Shown here: positions 40,694 to 48,374 of the stretch, piece by piece
How positions within the stretch are numbered: the stretch's first letter is position 1
Layout: every line of letters begins with the position of its first letter
Assembly (NCBI RefSeq): GCF_038561955.2
Contig: NZ_CP138333.2
Location: forward strand, 620,001 to 684,000
Source: Salinicoccus sp. Bachu38
GTDB lineage: Bacteria; Bacillota; Bacilli; Staphylococcales; Salinicoccaceae
Length of the DNA stretch: 64,000 nucleotides
Direction: 5' to 3'
Notes under the pieces: model-generated
What the model was told of the DNA's origin: nothing
The model's input: the letters and a program-made list of their open reading frames with translations, nothing else
Database searches by the model: none
Translations under genes and position numbers: made by a program

Positions 40694-41830
40694 ATGGCAA
40701 GGGTCAATGTCGAGCGTACATATTTCACTTACGAAGCATTCGTATTCATCACAGTATTTACATTGCTGTTCATGGTGACAAATATCTTCATGATCGACTA
40801 CCGGAACATCCAGAGTCTGGTCTCCTCACAGGACCCATTTATGATTCTGATACTTGCAGCAATACTCGTATTCCTATATAAGAACGCCCGTATTTCCCTG
40901 TCACCGCTCAGAAAAATATTCCTCACGCTTTGGGGATTTTATGTAGGTTCACTGTTCCTGAGCATGATTGTAGCCGCCCACTTCGTCTGGACGGAGGCAC
41001 TGGTTCTACTTATGGTGACGGCAGTCCTTTTCTATCGTGTGCCGGGCCGTCTTGTGGTGTATCTGATCATCGGTGCACTCATCAGTCTGCCGGCACTCCT
41101 CCTGATCGACCATACGCTCAATGAATCTGGTGCGACGCTCGTGCTCGTGTTCACAGCAGGACTTCTGATCATGACGCGGACGAATCGTGCAATGATTTTC
41201 TACATGCTGCCGACGTTCCTTGTCCTCAATCTGATTACGACGAGCCGGACGGCACTCATCACCTATGTTTTCATCGCCTTCCTGCAGCTTGCCTGGATTA
41301 ATCTATACAGAACACCGATGAAGCAGAAGAATTGGTTCATCGGCATCGTGACGGGAGGGTTTGCCATCGTCCTCCTTGTGTTCGGAAGGACGATCTATCA
41401 ATTCTTCGTCGGATCGAGCCTGGAGGGGGGAGGATTCAGTTGGAATGATTTCACTTCCAAGCGCTATGAACTGTGGGCCACGGTCTGGCACAACAAGCAG
41501 TGGCTCGGTGAAGGGCATGCGTACTTCAACTTCACAGAACTCCTGCACGCCCACAACATCTTCTTCGACACACTGGGACGCTACGGCATCATTCCACTGA
41601 TATTATTCATACTGGTGCTGGGGGCAGTATGTCTCCTGTCGATGACGAAGTATACGCTCGGCATCCTGCTGTACTTCGGGGCTTACATCTTCATCGGTAT
41701 GTTCGAATACAACTATCTGTTCATGTTCGTATACTTCTCGCCGATTGTACTGCTGTTCATCTTCATGGCGTACATCCTCACCTTCAGGGAGGATCACATG
41801 TATAAGGAAGCACTCAAGCCTAGCGAATAG
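40694..41830 (+). CDS. O-antigen polymerase/ligase-like membrane protein (Wzy-like)
   Basis: A 378-residue protein with about ten to eleven membrane segments and a large outer loop at about 235-290. The Wzy_C signature is there: SKRYELWATVWHNKQWLGEG, then LLHAHNIFFDTLGRYGIIPL. GAGGAGG precedes ATG. Wzy proteins join lipid-linked repeat units outside the membrane, needing a Wzx flippase (one is at 62336) and a chain-length regulator (CapA, 54901). Its separation from the cap operon by 14 kb makes the pairing uncertain. A strong terminator follows. Confidence 0.8.
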   Translation: MARVNVERTYFTYEAFVFITVFTLLFMVTNIFMIDYRNIQSLVSSQDPFMILILAAILVFLYKNARISLSPLRKIFLTLWGFYVGSLFLSMIVAAHFVWTEALVLLMVTAVLFYRVPGRLVVYLIIGALISLPALLLIDHTLNESGATLVLVFTAGLLIMTRTNRAMIFYMLPTFLVLNLITTSRTALITYVFIAFLQLAWINLYRTPMKQKNWFIGIVTGGFAIVLLVFGRTIYQFFVGSSLEGGGFSWNDFTSKRYELWATVWHNKQWLGEGHAYFNFTELLHAHNIFFDTLGRYGIIPLILFILVLGAVCLLSMTKYTLGILLYFGAYIFIGMFEYNYLFMFVYFSPIVLLFIFMAYILTFREDHMYKEALKPSE

Positions 41831-41837
41831 AAGGATT

Positions 41838-41867
41838 TGGCACAGCGCATTCTGCTGTGCCATTTTT
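41838..41867 (+). terminator. Terminator after the Wzy-like gene
   Basis: TGGCACAGC and GCTGTGCCA form a perfect 9-bp stem with a 7-base loop. Followed by TTTTTA and further T-rich sequence. Confidence 0.9.
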
Positions 41868-41950
41868 ATTTTTCTTTAAAACAATATATTAAATTTTCAA
41901 AAAATAATATAGTACAATGGACATGTGAGAACGACAATAGGAGGAACTGC

Positions 41951-42379
41951 ATGTGGCATATCAGAAGATTTGAGGCACTTTCTCTTGAAGAGCTGGAAGA
42001 GATATACCGCCTGAGGCAGACGGTATTCATACTGGAGCAGGAAAGCCTGTTTGCGGACATTGAGGGGGGAGAACGGGAAGCGGTGCACATCTTCCATGAG
42101 GATGACGGAATTATTACCTCCTACTGCAGAATCACGACAGACGGTAAGGTTGTAATCGGACGTGTGCTGGTCAATCCCCGCCATAGGGGTGAGGGAGGGG
42201 GAAGAGAACTGTTCGGCTATGCACTTGAATATGCAAGGCGTGAATACCCTTCATCGACGATAGCCATCACGGCCATGTGCTACCTGGAAGAGTTCTATGA
42301 ATCCTTCGGTTTCAGCCGGGCATCGGAACGCTACGATATTGCGGGACACATGCATGTGGATATGGTACTGGAGCAGTGA
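41951..42379 (+). CDS. GNAT family N-acetyltransferase (ElaA-like)
   Basis: A 142-residue acetyltransferase. ATG follows AGGAGG with 6 bases. The N-terminal LEELEEIYRLRQTVFILEQE and the cofactor loop VIGRVLVNPRHRGEGGGREL identify the ElaA branch. YLEEFYESFGF gives the usual C-terminal motif. It is not closely similar to the YjcF-like GNAT at 10191. It is a single-gene unit between two terminators. The substrate is unknown, and no link to the polysaccharide genes is visible. Confidence 0.85.
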   Translation: MWHIRRFEALSLEELEEIYRLRQTVFILEQESLFADIEGGEREAVHIFHEDDGIITSYCRITTDGKVVIGRVLVNPRHRGEGGGRELFGYALEYARREYPSSTIAITAMCYLEEFYESFGFSRASERYDIAGHMHVDMVLEQ

Positions 42380-42401
42380 AGCAAAAAAATAGGAAAGACA
42401 A

Positions 42402-42440
42402 AAAGGGCTGGGAGATCATAAAATGATTTCTCAGCCCTTT
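42402..42440. terminator. Terminator shared by the ElaA-like GNAT and tagA
   Basis: AAAGGGCTGGGAGATCAT and ATGATTTCTCAGCCCTTT form an 18-bp stem with one wobble and an AAA loop. It overlaps the last codons of the convergent tagA gene. Confidence 0.85.
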
Positions 42441-43216
42441 CCGCGTGCTCTTGTCTTCGAAAATCCAAACAGCCTCATGATTCTGCTGATTATTGGAGTG
42501 TGGAGCATCATGAACTGGGCGACTTTGAGCACCCGGAAGATGCGCTTCGGCTCCTTGAGCAGGCGGTACAGCCATTCGAGCTGGAACCGGATCCATATAT
42601 TCGGGGCGCGCTTGGCTTCTCCGGAGAGGACGTCGAAGCTGCCGCCAACGCCCATGAAGACCCCTTTGTCGAAGCGGTCCATATGGCGTCTGATCCAGTG
42701 TTCCTGCTTCATCATGCCAAGGGCAACGAAGATGATGTCTGGCCTCGTTGTGGCGATGTCCTGGACGAAAGCTTCATCATCGAGGTCGGCATAGCCATGA
42801 TGTCGTCCGGCGATTTTGAGGTCGGGAAACTTCTTTTGTGCCCTTTCGGCCGCCTTCCGGTTTGATGTCTCCTTCGCACCGAGGAAATAGGCACTGTAGC
42901 CCTTCTCTTCGGCATGGGCGAGCATCTCACGCATGACATCGATTCCGCTGACACGCTCCTGGAGCGGTGTCCCCATCATCTTCGCCGCATTGATGATGCC
43001 GATGCCATCCGGCAGTACGTGATCGGCGGACTGGACGGTCTCCCTGAAGTCGGGGTGGTCCCGTGTGGCAATGACGATCTCAGGGTTCGCGGTGACGATG
43101 AAGCATTTGTCTTCACTTGCGAGACATGGACGGATGGTGCTGTCCATGAAGCCTTCCAGCGTAGTATTCGTAAAACCTATGCCCATCACTGTGACGTTTC
43201 CGTGTTGTTCAGTCAT
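42431..43216 (-). CDS. tagA: TagA/TarA: N-acetylmannosamine transferase for teichoic acid linkage unit
   Basis: A 261-residue WecG/TagA/CpsF-family enzyme. The start is the ATG behind GAGGGG, not the long GC-rich in-frame extension. Family blocks: FIVTANPEIVIATRDHPDF, LPDGIGIINAAKMMGTPLQERVSG, YSAYFLGAKE, PDIIFVALGMMKQEHWI and GVGGSFDVLSGEAKRAP. It adds ManNAc from UDP-ManNAc to undecaprenyl-PP-GlcNAc, the first committed step of wall teichoic acid. It follows tagH at 66 bases but behind an intrinsic terminator, so its expression may be lower or independent. Confidence 0.92.
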   Translation of the reverse strand: MTEQHGNVTVMGIGFTNTTLEGFMDSTIRPCLASEDKCFIVTANPEIVIATRDHPDFRETVQSADHVLPDGIGIINAAKMMGTPLQERVSGIDVMREMLAHAEEKGYSAYFLGAKETSNRKAAERAQKKFPDLKIAGRHHGYADLDDEAFVQDIATTRPDIIFVALGMMKQEHWIRRHMDRFDKGVFMGVGGSFDVLSGEAKRAPNIWIRFQLEWLYRLLKEPKRIFRVLKVAQFMMLHTPIISRIMRLFGFSKTRARGKG

Positions 43217-43237
43217 AAAATCCCCTCTGTTTCTATA

Positions 43238-43263
43238 GAAAAATACCGGCCAGGGTGACCGGT
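43238..43263 (-). terminator. Intrinsic terminator between tagH and tagA
   Basis: On the minus strand ACCGGTCA and TGGCCGGT pair (8 bp, one G-T) around CCC, followed by ATTTTT. It lies just upstream of the tagA ribosome site and would stop or attenuate read-through from tagGH. Confidence 0.7.
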
Positions 43264-43281
43264 GCCTGTGCGTTTTATGAT

Positions 43282-44622
43282 CTATACCATCTCTTCCGAG
43301 ACGCTGTTCATGTGGACCCAGACGGCCTTCTCTTCGCGCTCGATCCGGCCACGGTACCATACATTATTTCCAACGAGTACGGTCTGGTCCACGGTGAAAG
43401 CAAAGCCGGCATAGTCTTCAAGTGATTCGTGCACATACTGCTGCTTTCCACCCCAAGGTGCGGTGGAGGCGTACCCGCTGCCCGTCAGTGCAAAGTGCTT
43501 CTCATCACGGTCGACCAGCGTGTGGACGTGTGCAGTCGCTTCGGTTGCGCGGATCCAGCCGACGATCCCTTCCGTTCCGCTTGCTTTTGTACTGAGCAGA
43601 TAATAGTTCTCGAAATGGTACGTGGCTTCCCGTTTGACATGGTAGACCCGGTTCTTGTATTTTTTGGCGTTCTCGACGCCTTCAGAATCGTTGGGGGCCC
43701 GCAATATTTCAGTGACGTGCGCTTTCAGGTGGGCGAGCTTGCTGACCGGCTGGACGCTGTACTTGTGCGAGATTTCGAGGTCATCATCTCCGTCATCCAG
43801 AATCAGAAGACTGCCGACCTTGCGGTAGTCATCACCATTCGCCTCGCGGTTCATGGTTCGTGTGCGGTACTCATTGCGCTCATCCTTCGACATCTTCTGC
43901 CATTTGGTGAGGAATGACTCGTATAGCGGGATGACATCCTTCACTTCGCCGAATGCCTTGACCCGCCCGAATTCGAGCCACAGTATCTTGTCGCAGAAGT
44001 TCTTGACCTGGTTGATCGAGTGGCTGACGAATATCATCGTCTTGCCCTGTTCCTTGAACTCCATCATCTTCTGGAGGCTCTTCTCGGCGAACGCCCGGTC
44101 GCCGACGGATAGCGCCTCATCGATGATGAGGATGTCCGGATCGACATTGACGCTGATGGCAAATCCGAGGCGAGACTTCATGCCACTGGAATACGACTTG
44201 ACCGGCTGGTCGATGAAGTTCTCGAGCTCGGAGAATGCGATGATGTCCGGTTCGAGCTCCCTGATCTCATCCTTGGAGAAACCGAGCATCAGGCATTTCA
44301 GCTCGATGTTGTCCCGCCCCGTCAGTTCATCATTCAAACCGGCCGCCACCGCAATCAGCGACGTCTGGCCGTTGACCTGGACTTCACCGCCGGATTCGGG
44401 GACGATGCCCGCAATGATGTTCGACAATGTCGACTTTCCGGAGCCATTGATGCCGATGAACCCGATGACGTCCCCCTGTTCCGCCTCGAAGTCCACACCG
44501 TTCAGTGCATGGAATACCTCTCCATGGGATCGCGGACTGAGCAGATCGAAGATGCGTTCCTTCTGATTGTCGTACAGTTTATACTTTTTAACCAGATTCC
44601 TGGTCACGATTGTTTTGGTCAT
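43282..44622 (-). CDS. tagH: TagH: teichoic acid export ATPase with C-terminal GW module
   Basis: A 446-residue ATPase, much longer than the 264-residue S. aureus TarH. ABC domain at 1-250: Walker A GINGSGKSTLSN, signature VKSYSSGMKSRLGFAISV, Walker B PDILIIDEALSVGD and H-loop FVSHSINQV. After a charged linker, residues about 325-441 form a GW module: GIVGWIRATEA, then STAPWGGKQQYVHESLEDYA and VWVHMNSV. This lines up with YSQPWGTKEQTVQSINNL of the secreted autolysin in this window. No membrane segment separates the domains, so the GW part should be cytoplasmic and could contact the teichoic acid or a partner. Confidence 0.92.
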   Translation of the reverse strand: MTKTIVTRNLVKKYKLYDNQKERIFDLLSPRSHGEVFHALNGVDFEAEQGDVIGFIGINGSGKSTLSNIIAGIVPESGGEVQVNGQTSLIAVAAGLNDELTGRDNIELKCLMLGFSKDEIRELEPDIIAFSELENFIDQPVKSYSSGMKSRLGFAISVNVDPDILIIDEALSVGDRAFAEKSLQKMMEFKEQGKTMIFVSHSINQVKNFCDKILWLEFGRVKAFGEVKDVIPLYESFLTKWQKMSKDERNEYRTRTMNREANGDDYRKVGSLLILDDGDDDLEISHKYSVQPVSKLAHLKAHVTEILRAPNDSEGVENAKKYKNRVYHVKREATYHFENYYLLSTKASGTEGIVGWIRATEATAHVHTLVDRDEKHFALTGSGYASTAPWGGKQQYVHESLEDYAGFAFTVDQTVLVGNNVWYRGRIEREEKAVWVHMNSVSEEMV

Positions 44623-44633
44623 TTATATCCCTC

Positions 44634-45455
44634 TTATAGGTAGTCAATGAAATTGCGTCTGAATTTGACGTGAAGTGCAGCGCCGATTGAGAGCATCACG
44701 AATATGAGTCCCCAGAAGTACAGCGTCAGCTCCCAATGGGTGATGAAATACCACTCGGTGCCGAAGAATACCGAACGGTATCCTTCAATCAGGTATACGA
44801 GCGGATTCAGCTGCATGAGACGCATCAGTGTCGGAAAGTCCGACAGCAGCGTCAGCGGCCACAGGACACCGGAAAGATACAGCGCCATGCGCAGGAGCGA
44901 ATTGAGCAGCAGGTGCACATCTCGGACCAGCGTCGACAGGGTCGACGTGATCAGTGAGAATGAGAACACCAGCGCATAGGTCCCGAGGATGTAGTAGAGC
45001 AGCTGGACATAATATATATTGATGTAGTAGCCGGCGAACTGGAAGACTACAAACGCAATGACGAGCATGATGAGATGCGTATAAAATTTCGAGAATATCG
45101 CAATGTTCGGTATGAGGCTCAGCGGGAAGGTCATTTTCGACAGCATCTTCAGCCGCCGGTAGATCGACTTCGATGCTTCGATACTGCCCTGGAAGAAGAA
45201 CGTCCAGACGACGAAGCCGATGAAGAGCCAGAAGAAGAATGGCACTTCCATGCCGCCCATCTGTATCGGTTCCCGCTGCCTCAGTGTGGCGAAGACGAAC
45301 CAGTAGATCAGTATGCTGATCAAGGGCGTCAGGACTTCCCACACGATGCCGAGGTAGTTGTTCTGATTTTTGCTTTTTATGTCATACATGGACAGTCGTC
45401 TCACAAGGTAGAAGTGATTGAACTGCTCCTTCAATACGACCCATATGGATTTCAT
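44634..45455 (-). CDS. tagG: TagG: teichoic acid export permease
   Basis: A 273-residue membrane protein with six segments. Hallmarks are the N-terminal VRRLSMYDIKSKNQNNYLGIVWEVLTP amphipathic region (read in two parts), SKMTFPLSLIPN, and LMQLNPLVYLIEGYRSVFFG before the last spans. It forms the wall teichoic acid flippase with TagH, 11 bases downstream. The ribosome site is weak. It is paralogous to the permease 17290-18099 of the second exporter. Confidence 0.92.
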   Translation of the reverse strand: MKSIWVVLKEQFNHFYLVRRLSMYDIKSKNQNNYLGIVWEVLTPLISILIYWFVFATLRQREPIQMGGMEVPFFFWLFIGFVVWTFFFQGSIEASKSIYRRLKMLSKMTFPLSLIPNIAIFSKFYTHLIMLVIAFVVFQFAGYYINIYYVQLLYYILGTYALVFSFSLITSTLSTLVRDVHLLLNSLLRMALYLSGVLWPLTLLSDFPTLMRLMQLNPLVYLIEGYRSVFFGTEWYFITHWELTLYFWGLIFVMLSIGAALHVKFRRNFIDYL

Positions 45456-45491
45456 CTGTTTTTCACAACCATTTCTTTCATCGTTGTTGAA

Positions 45492-46685
45492 TTATACAAT
45501 TTTATCTTTTAAATGACAAATAATCTCATCACTGACGCGCTTTGAAGCCTGACCGTCCTCGAGGTCGCAGAATCGCTTGCGGAAGCTTACGGTGTCATAT
45601 TTCTCATTGAAATCCGTCTTTTCCGTCTCCCTTATGGCGTCAAGCAGTCCATCCGTCGTCCGGATGATCGGACCCGGCGCTTCTGTTTCGAAGTCGAAGT
45701 AGAAGCCGCGGATCTTGTCTCGGTAGTTGTCGATATCATAAGTATAGAAGATCATCGGGCGCTCGAGGTTCGCATAGTCGAAGAACACCGAAGAGTAGTC
45801 GGTGACGAGGAGGTCGGAGATGACGTAAAGATCCCGGATGTCCTCGTATCTGGAGAAGTCGTACAGGAAGCCTTCATACTGCGACAGGTCCAAGTTCTCC
45901 GCAATGAGGTAGTGCAACCTTAGTATGATGATGTAGTCATCGGACAGTTCCCTGTACATCCGGTCCGTATCGAACTGGAGGTCAAACTTGTACCTGCCAC
46001 GCGCGTGATAAGCGTCGTCCCGCCACGTCGGTGCATAGAAAATGATTTTCTTTCCCAGGGGTAATCCGAGTTTCCTTCGAATATTCTCTTGGGCCGCCGA
46101 GTCATTGTTCACAAACAGATAATCGTTCCGTGGATAGCCCGTCTCAAGGACCCGTTTGTCATACTGGAAGGCCCGCCTGAAGATATCCGTTGAGTAGCGG
46201 TTCGGGGAAACCAGATAGTCCCATTTGCGTGCTTCCCTTGTGAAATTCCGCTTGTACTTCTCCGTTTCCGTCCCTGGCATATGTACCGTCCCGATATCCG
46301 TGCCGAGGCGCTTGAGGGGTGTCCCGTGCCATGTCTGGAGATAGGTCGTATCATGGGGTTTCGGAATCCAGAGCGGCAGGCGGCTGTTCGTAATCCACAG
46401 TGTCGCCTTGTTCATGTAAATCATCCAGCTCGGCGAGAAGCGCGATACATATGGAATCTCCATTTCCTTGAAAATCTTCCTGTGGCGCCTGTCGACGCTC
46501 CAGAGCAGCCGGTATTCCGGATGCTGGATGGACAAGTATTCGTACAGTGCCCGTGGATTGTCGCTGTATTGCCTGCCGAGGAAGCTCTCGAACATGATGA
46601 GCCGATGGTCCTTATGGAAGCATTTTCCAAGGAGCCAGAATAATAATTTGTAGGATTTCAATGTAAGAACCTTTAAAAATTTCAT
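45492..46685 (-). CDS. CDP-glycerol glycerophosphotransferase, single-domain TagF/TarF type
   Basis: A 397-residue enzyme. The start is the ATG 8 bases after AGGTG. N-terminal membrane-associating helix (LKSYKLLFWLLGKCF). The catalytic GT-B domain has TYLQTWHGTPLKRLGTDIG (catalytic His), SPNRYSTDIFRRAF, LETGYPRNDYLF, IIFYAPTWRDD and LLVTDYSSVFFDYANLERPM. This family transfers glycerol- or ribitol-phosphate from the CDP form to teichoic acid. It is of TarF/TarL length and could be primer extender or polymerase. It begins the minus-strand tagGHA transcript and is divergent from tagD. Confidence 0.85.
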   Translation of the reverse strand: MKFLKVLTLKSYKLLFWLLGKCFHKDHRLIMFESFLGRQYSDNPRALYEYLSIQHPEYRLLWSVDRRHRKIFKEMEIPYVSRFSPSWMIYMNKATLWITNSRLPLWIPKPHDTTYLQTWHGTPLKRLGTDIGTVHMPGTETEKYKRNFTREARKWDYLVSPNRYSTDIFRRAFQYDKRVLETGYPRNDYLFVNNDSAAQENIRRKLGLPLGKKIIFYAPTWRDDAYHARGRYKFDLQFDTDRMYRELSDDYIIILRLHYLIAENLDLSQYEGFLYDFSRYEDIRDLYVISDLLVTDYSSVFFDYANLERPMIFYTYDIDNYRDKIRGFYFDFETEAPGPIIRTTDGLLDAIRETEKTDFNEKYDTVSFRKRFCDLEDGQASKRVSDEIICHLKDKIV

Positions 46686-46804
46686 AATCACCACACCTGA
46701 AATAATATTTATTTTCTCAAATATGATATAATTTACACCATCTTTACCATATCCAACATATCTACAATATTATATCATTATCGAGGTATATCAGGGGGCA
46801 TACC

Positions 46805-47200
46805 ATGAAAAAAGTAATCACATACGGTACATTCGATCTCATCCATATGGGACACATCAATATCCTGAAACGTGCAAAAGAGCTGGGTGATTATCTTGTC
46901 GTCGCCATATCGACGGATGAGTTCAATATGCTGAAGCACAAGCAGGCGTACTACTCCTTCGAGCAGCGGAAGCAGATCCTGGAAGCCATCCGCTATGTGG
47001 ATGAGGTGATTCCGGAAGAGACATGGGACCAGAAGATCGAGGATGTCAAGGCGCATGACATCGACATCTTCGTCATGGGCCACGACTGGGAAGGGGAGTT
47101 CGACTTCCTGAAGGACTATTGTGAGGTCATCTATCTCCCAAGAACCGAAGGCGTCTCGACGACGAAGACGAAGATGGATCTGTCAAACCGGCATGATTAG
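46805..47200 (+). CDS. tagD: TagD/TarD: glycerol-3-phosphate cytidylyltransferase
   Basis: A 131-residue nucleotidyltransferase starting MKKVITYGTFDLIHMGHINI, with the HxGH-type HMGH motif. YYSFEQRKQILEAIRYVDEV and the RTEGVSTTK signature close the active site. It makes CDP-glycerol from CTP and sn-glycerol-3-phosphate in the cytoplasm, the donor for TagB and TagF enzymes. Length matches TagD. AGGGGG lies upstream. Its stop overlaps the tagB start by 8 bases (ATGATTAG), so both are made together. Confidence 0.95.
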   Translation: MKKVITYGTFDLIHMGHINILKRAKELGDYLVVAISTDEFNMLKHKQAYYSFEQRKQILEAIRYVDEVIPEETWDQKIEDVKAHDIDIFVMGHDWEGEFDFLKDYCEVIYLPRTEGVSTTKTKMDLSNRHD

Positions 47201-48359
47201 GGAATTTGCCATCACCGTCTACCTGGCGGTGGTCCGCATCATATTCACCCTGTGCAGGATTTTCCCCGTCAGGAACAAGACGGTCATGCTGGCGTCTTTC
47301 GGCGACAACATTCAGGAAGTCATCCATGAAGTAAACCGGCGTAAGGACTCCCGTGTCATCGTGCTGAAGGAGCCGACGTGCAGGAGGGAATTATTCATAG
47401 GCGTGGAAAATGAAGACCTCATCCGTTTCTCGCCTGTCCATCTCCCGGCATTCATCCGGGGAATCTACCATCTTGCCACAGCCAAAGTGGTATTCGTCGA
47501 CAACTACCATCTGATCCTTGCGGCATGCAACTTCAGAAGAAGGACGACGTGCGTCCAGCTATGGCATGCCAATGGGGCGGTCAAACTGTTCGGACTCCGA
47601 GACAAGACGATCCATGGCCGGCCGAAGTCTGCCCATAGGCGATTCAGACGGGTGTACGGCCGGTTCCATAAGGTCGTCGTCAGCTCGGACGGGATGGCGG
47701 AGATTTTCAAGCAGGCGTTCGATCTGGATGAAAGCAACATGCTCAGGACCGGCGTGCCGCGGACGGACTTCTTCCATTCGGAGGAGCGGCTCGGGAAAGC
47801 AGGGGAAGAGGTGCTTGCGGCGCTGCCGCAGATCAGGGAGAGGACCGTCATCCTGTATGCACCGACATTCCGGGATGGTGCATTCGCCGTGCACGACCTG
47901 CCGCTCGATATCGAAAGGATGGAGAGGGCACTCGGTGACACCCACCATCTGCTCATCCATCTGCATCCGGCGGTGGATTTCGAAGGATTCGAAGCGACCG
48001 GTTTTGCGACGGATACCACGGGGCGCCATGACATCTCTGCACTGCTCAGCGTGACGGATATACTCATTACGGACTATTCATCGATTCCGTTCGAGTTTTC
48101 GACGCTTCGCCGGCCGATGATCTTCTATCCATATGATCTGGAGGAATATGAATCCACGCGCGGCCTATGGTTCGATTATCACGAAACGGCACCGGGTCCC
48201 GTCGTCCATACGACGGAGGGCATCATCAGAGCAATCAAAGAAGATACGTTCAGCCCAGAAGCCATCGAAGCATTCGATCGGGTATGGAACAAGTATGCCG
48301 ACGGGCATGCAACAGAAAAGCTGATCGATGCATTATACAAAAACACGATTGAGGACTAG
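47193..48359 (+). CDS. tagB: TagB/TarB: teichoic acid glycerol-phosphate primase
   Basis: A 388-residue protein. The start is the ATG overlapping the tagD stop. N-terminal hydrophobic helix (FAITVYLAVVRIIFTLC) for membrane association. TagB-specific VVFVDNYHLILAACNF and CVQLWHANGAVKLFGLRDK (catalytic His), then VILYAPTFRDGAF, LLIHLHPAVDF and ILITDYSSIPFEFSTLRRPM. It adds the first glycerol phosphate to the ManNAc-GlcNAc-PP-lipid linkage unit. It ends NTIED within a palindromic terminator that encodes the same last residues for the convergent gene. Confidence 0.9.
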   Translation: MIREFAITVYLAVVRIIFTLCRIFPVRNKTVMLASFGDNIQEVIHEVNRRKDSRVIVLKEPTCRRELFIGVENEDLIRFSPVHLPAFIRGIYHLATAKVVFVDNYHLILAACNFRRRTTCVQLWHANGAVKLFGLRDKTIHGRPKSAHRRFRRVYGRFHKVVVSSDGMAEIFKQAFDLDESNMLRTGVPRTDFFHSEERLGKAGEEVLAALPQIRERTVILYAPTFRDGAFAVHDLPLDIERMERALGDTHHLLIHLHPAVDFEGFEATGFATDTTGRHDISALLSVTDILITDYSSIPFEFSTLRRPMIFYPYDLEEYESTRGLWFDYHETAPGPVVHTTEGIIRAIKEDTFSPEAIEAFDRVWNKYADGHATEKLIDALYKNTIED

Positions 48360-48374
48360 TCCTCAATCGTGTTT
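48341..48374. terminator. Perfect 34-bp palindromic terminator spanning two overlapping stop codons
   Basis: Bases 48341-48357 are the exact reverse complement of 48358-48374, with A/T tails on both sides (TATTTTTT on the plus strand, a run of Ts on the minus). Both convergent genes read through half of it and stop at its centre, each ending N-T-I-E-D. Confidence 0.92.
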
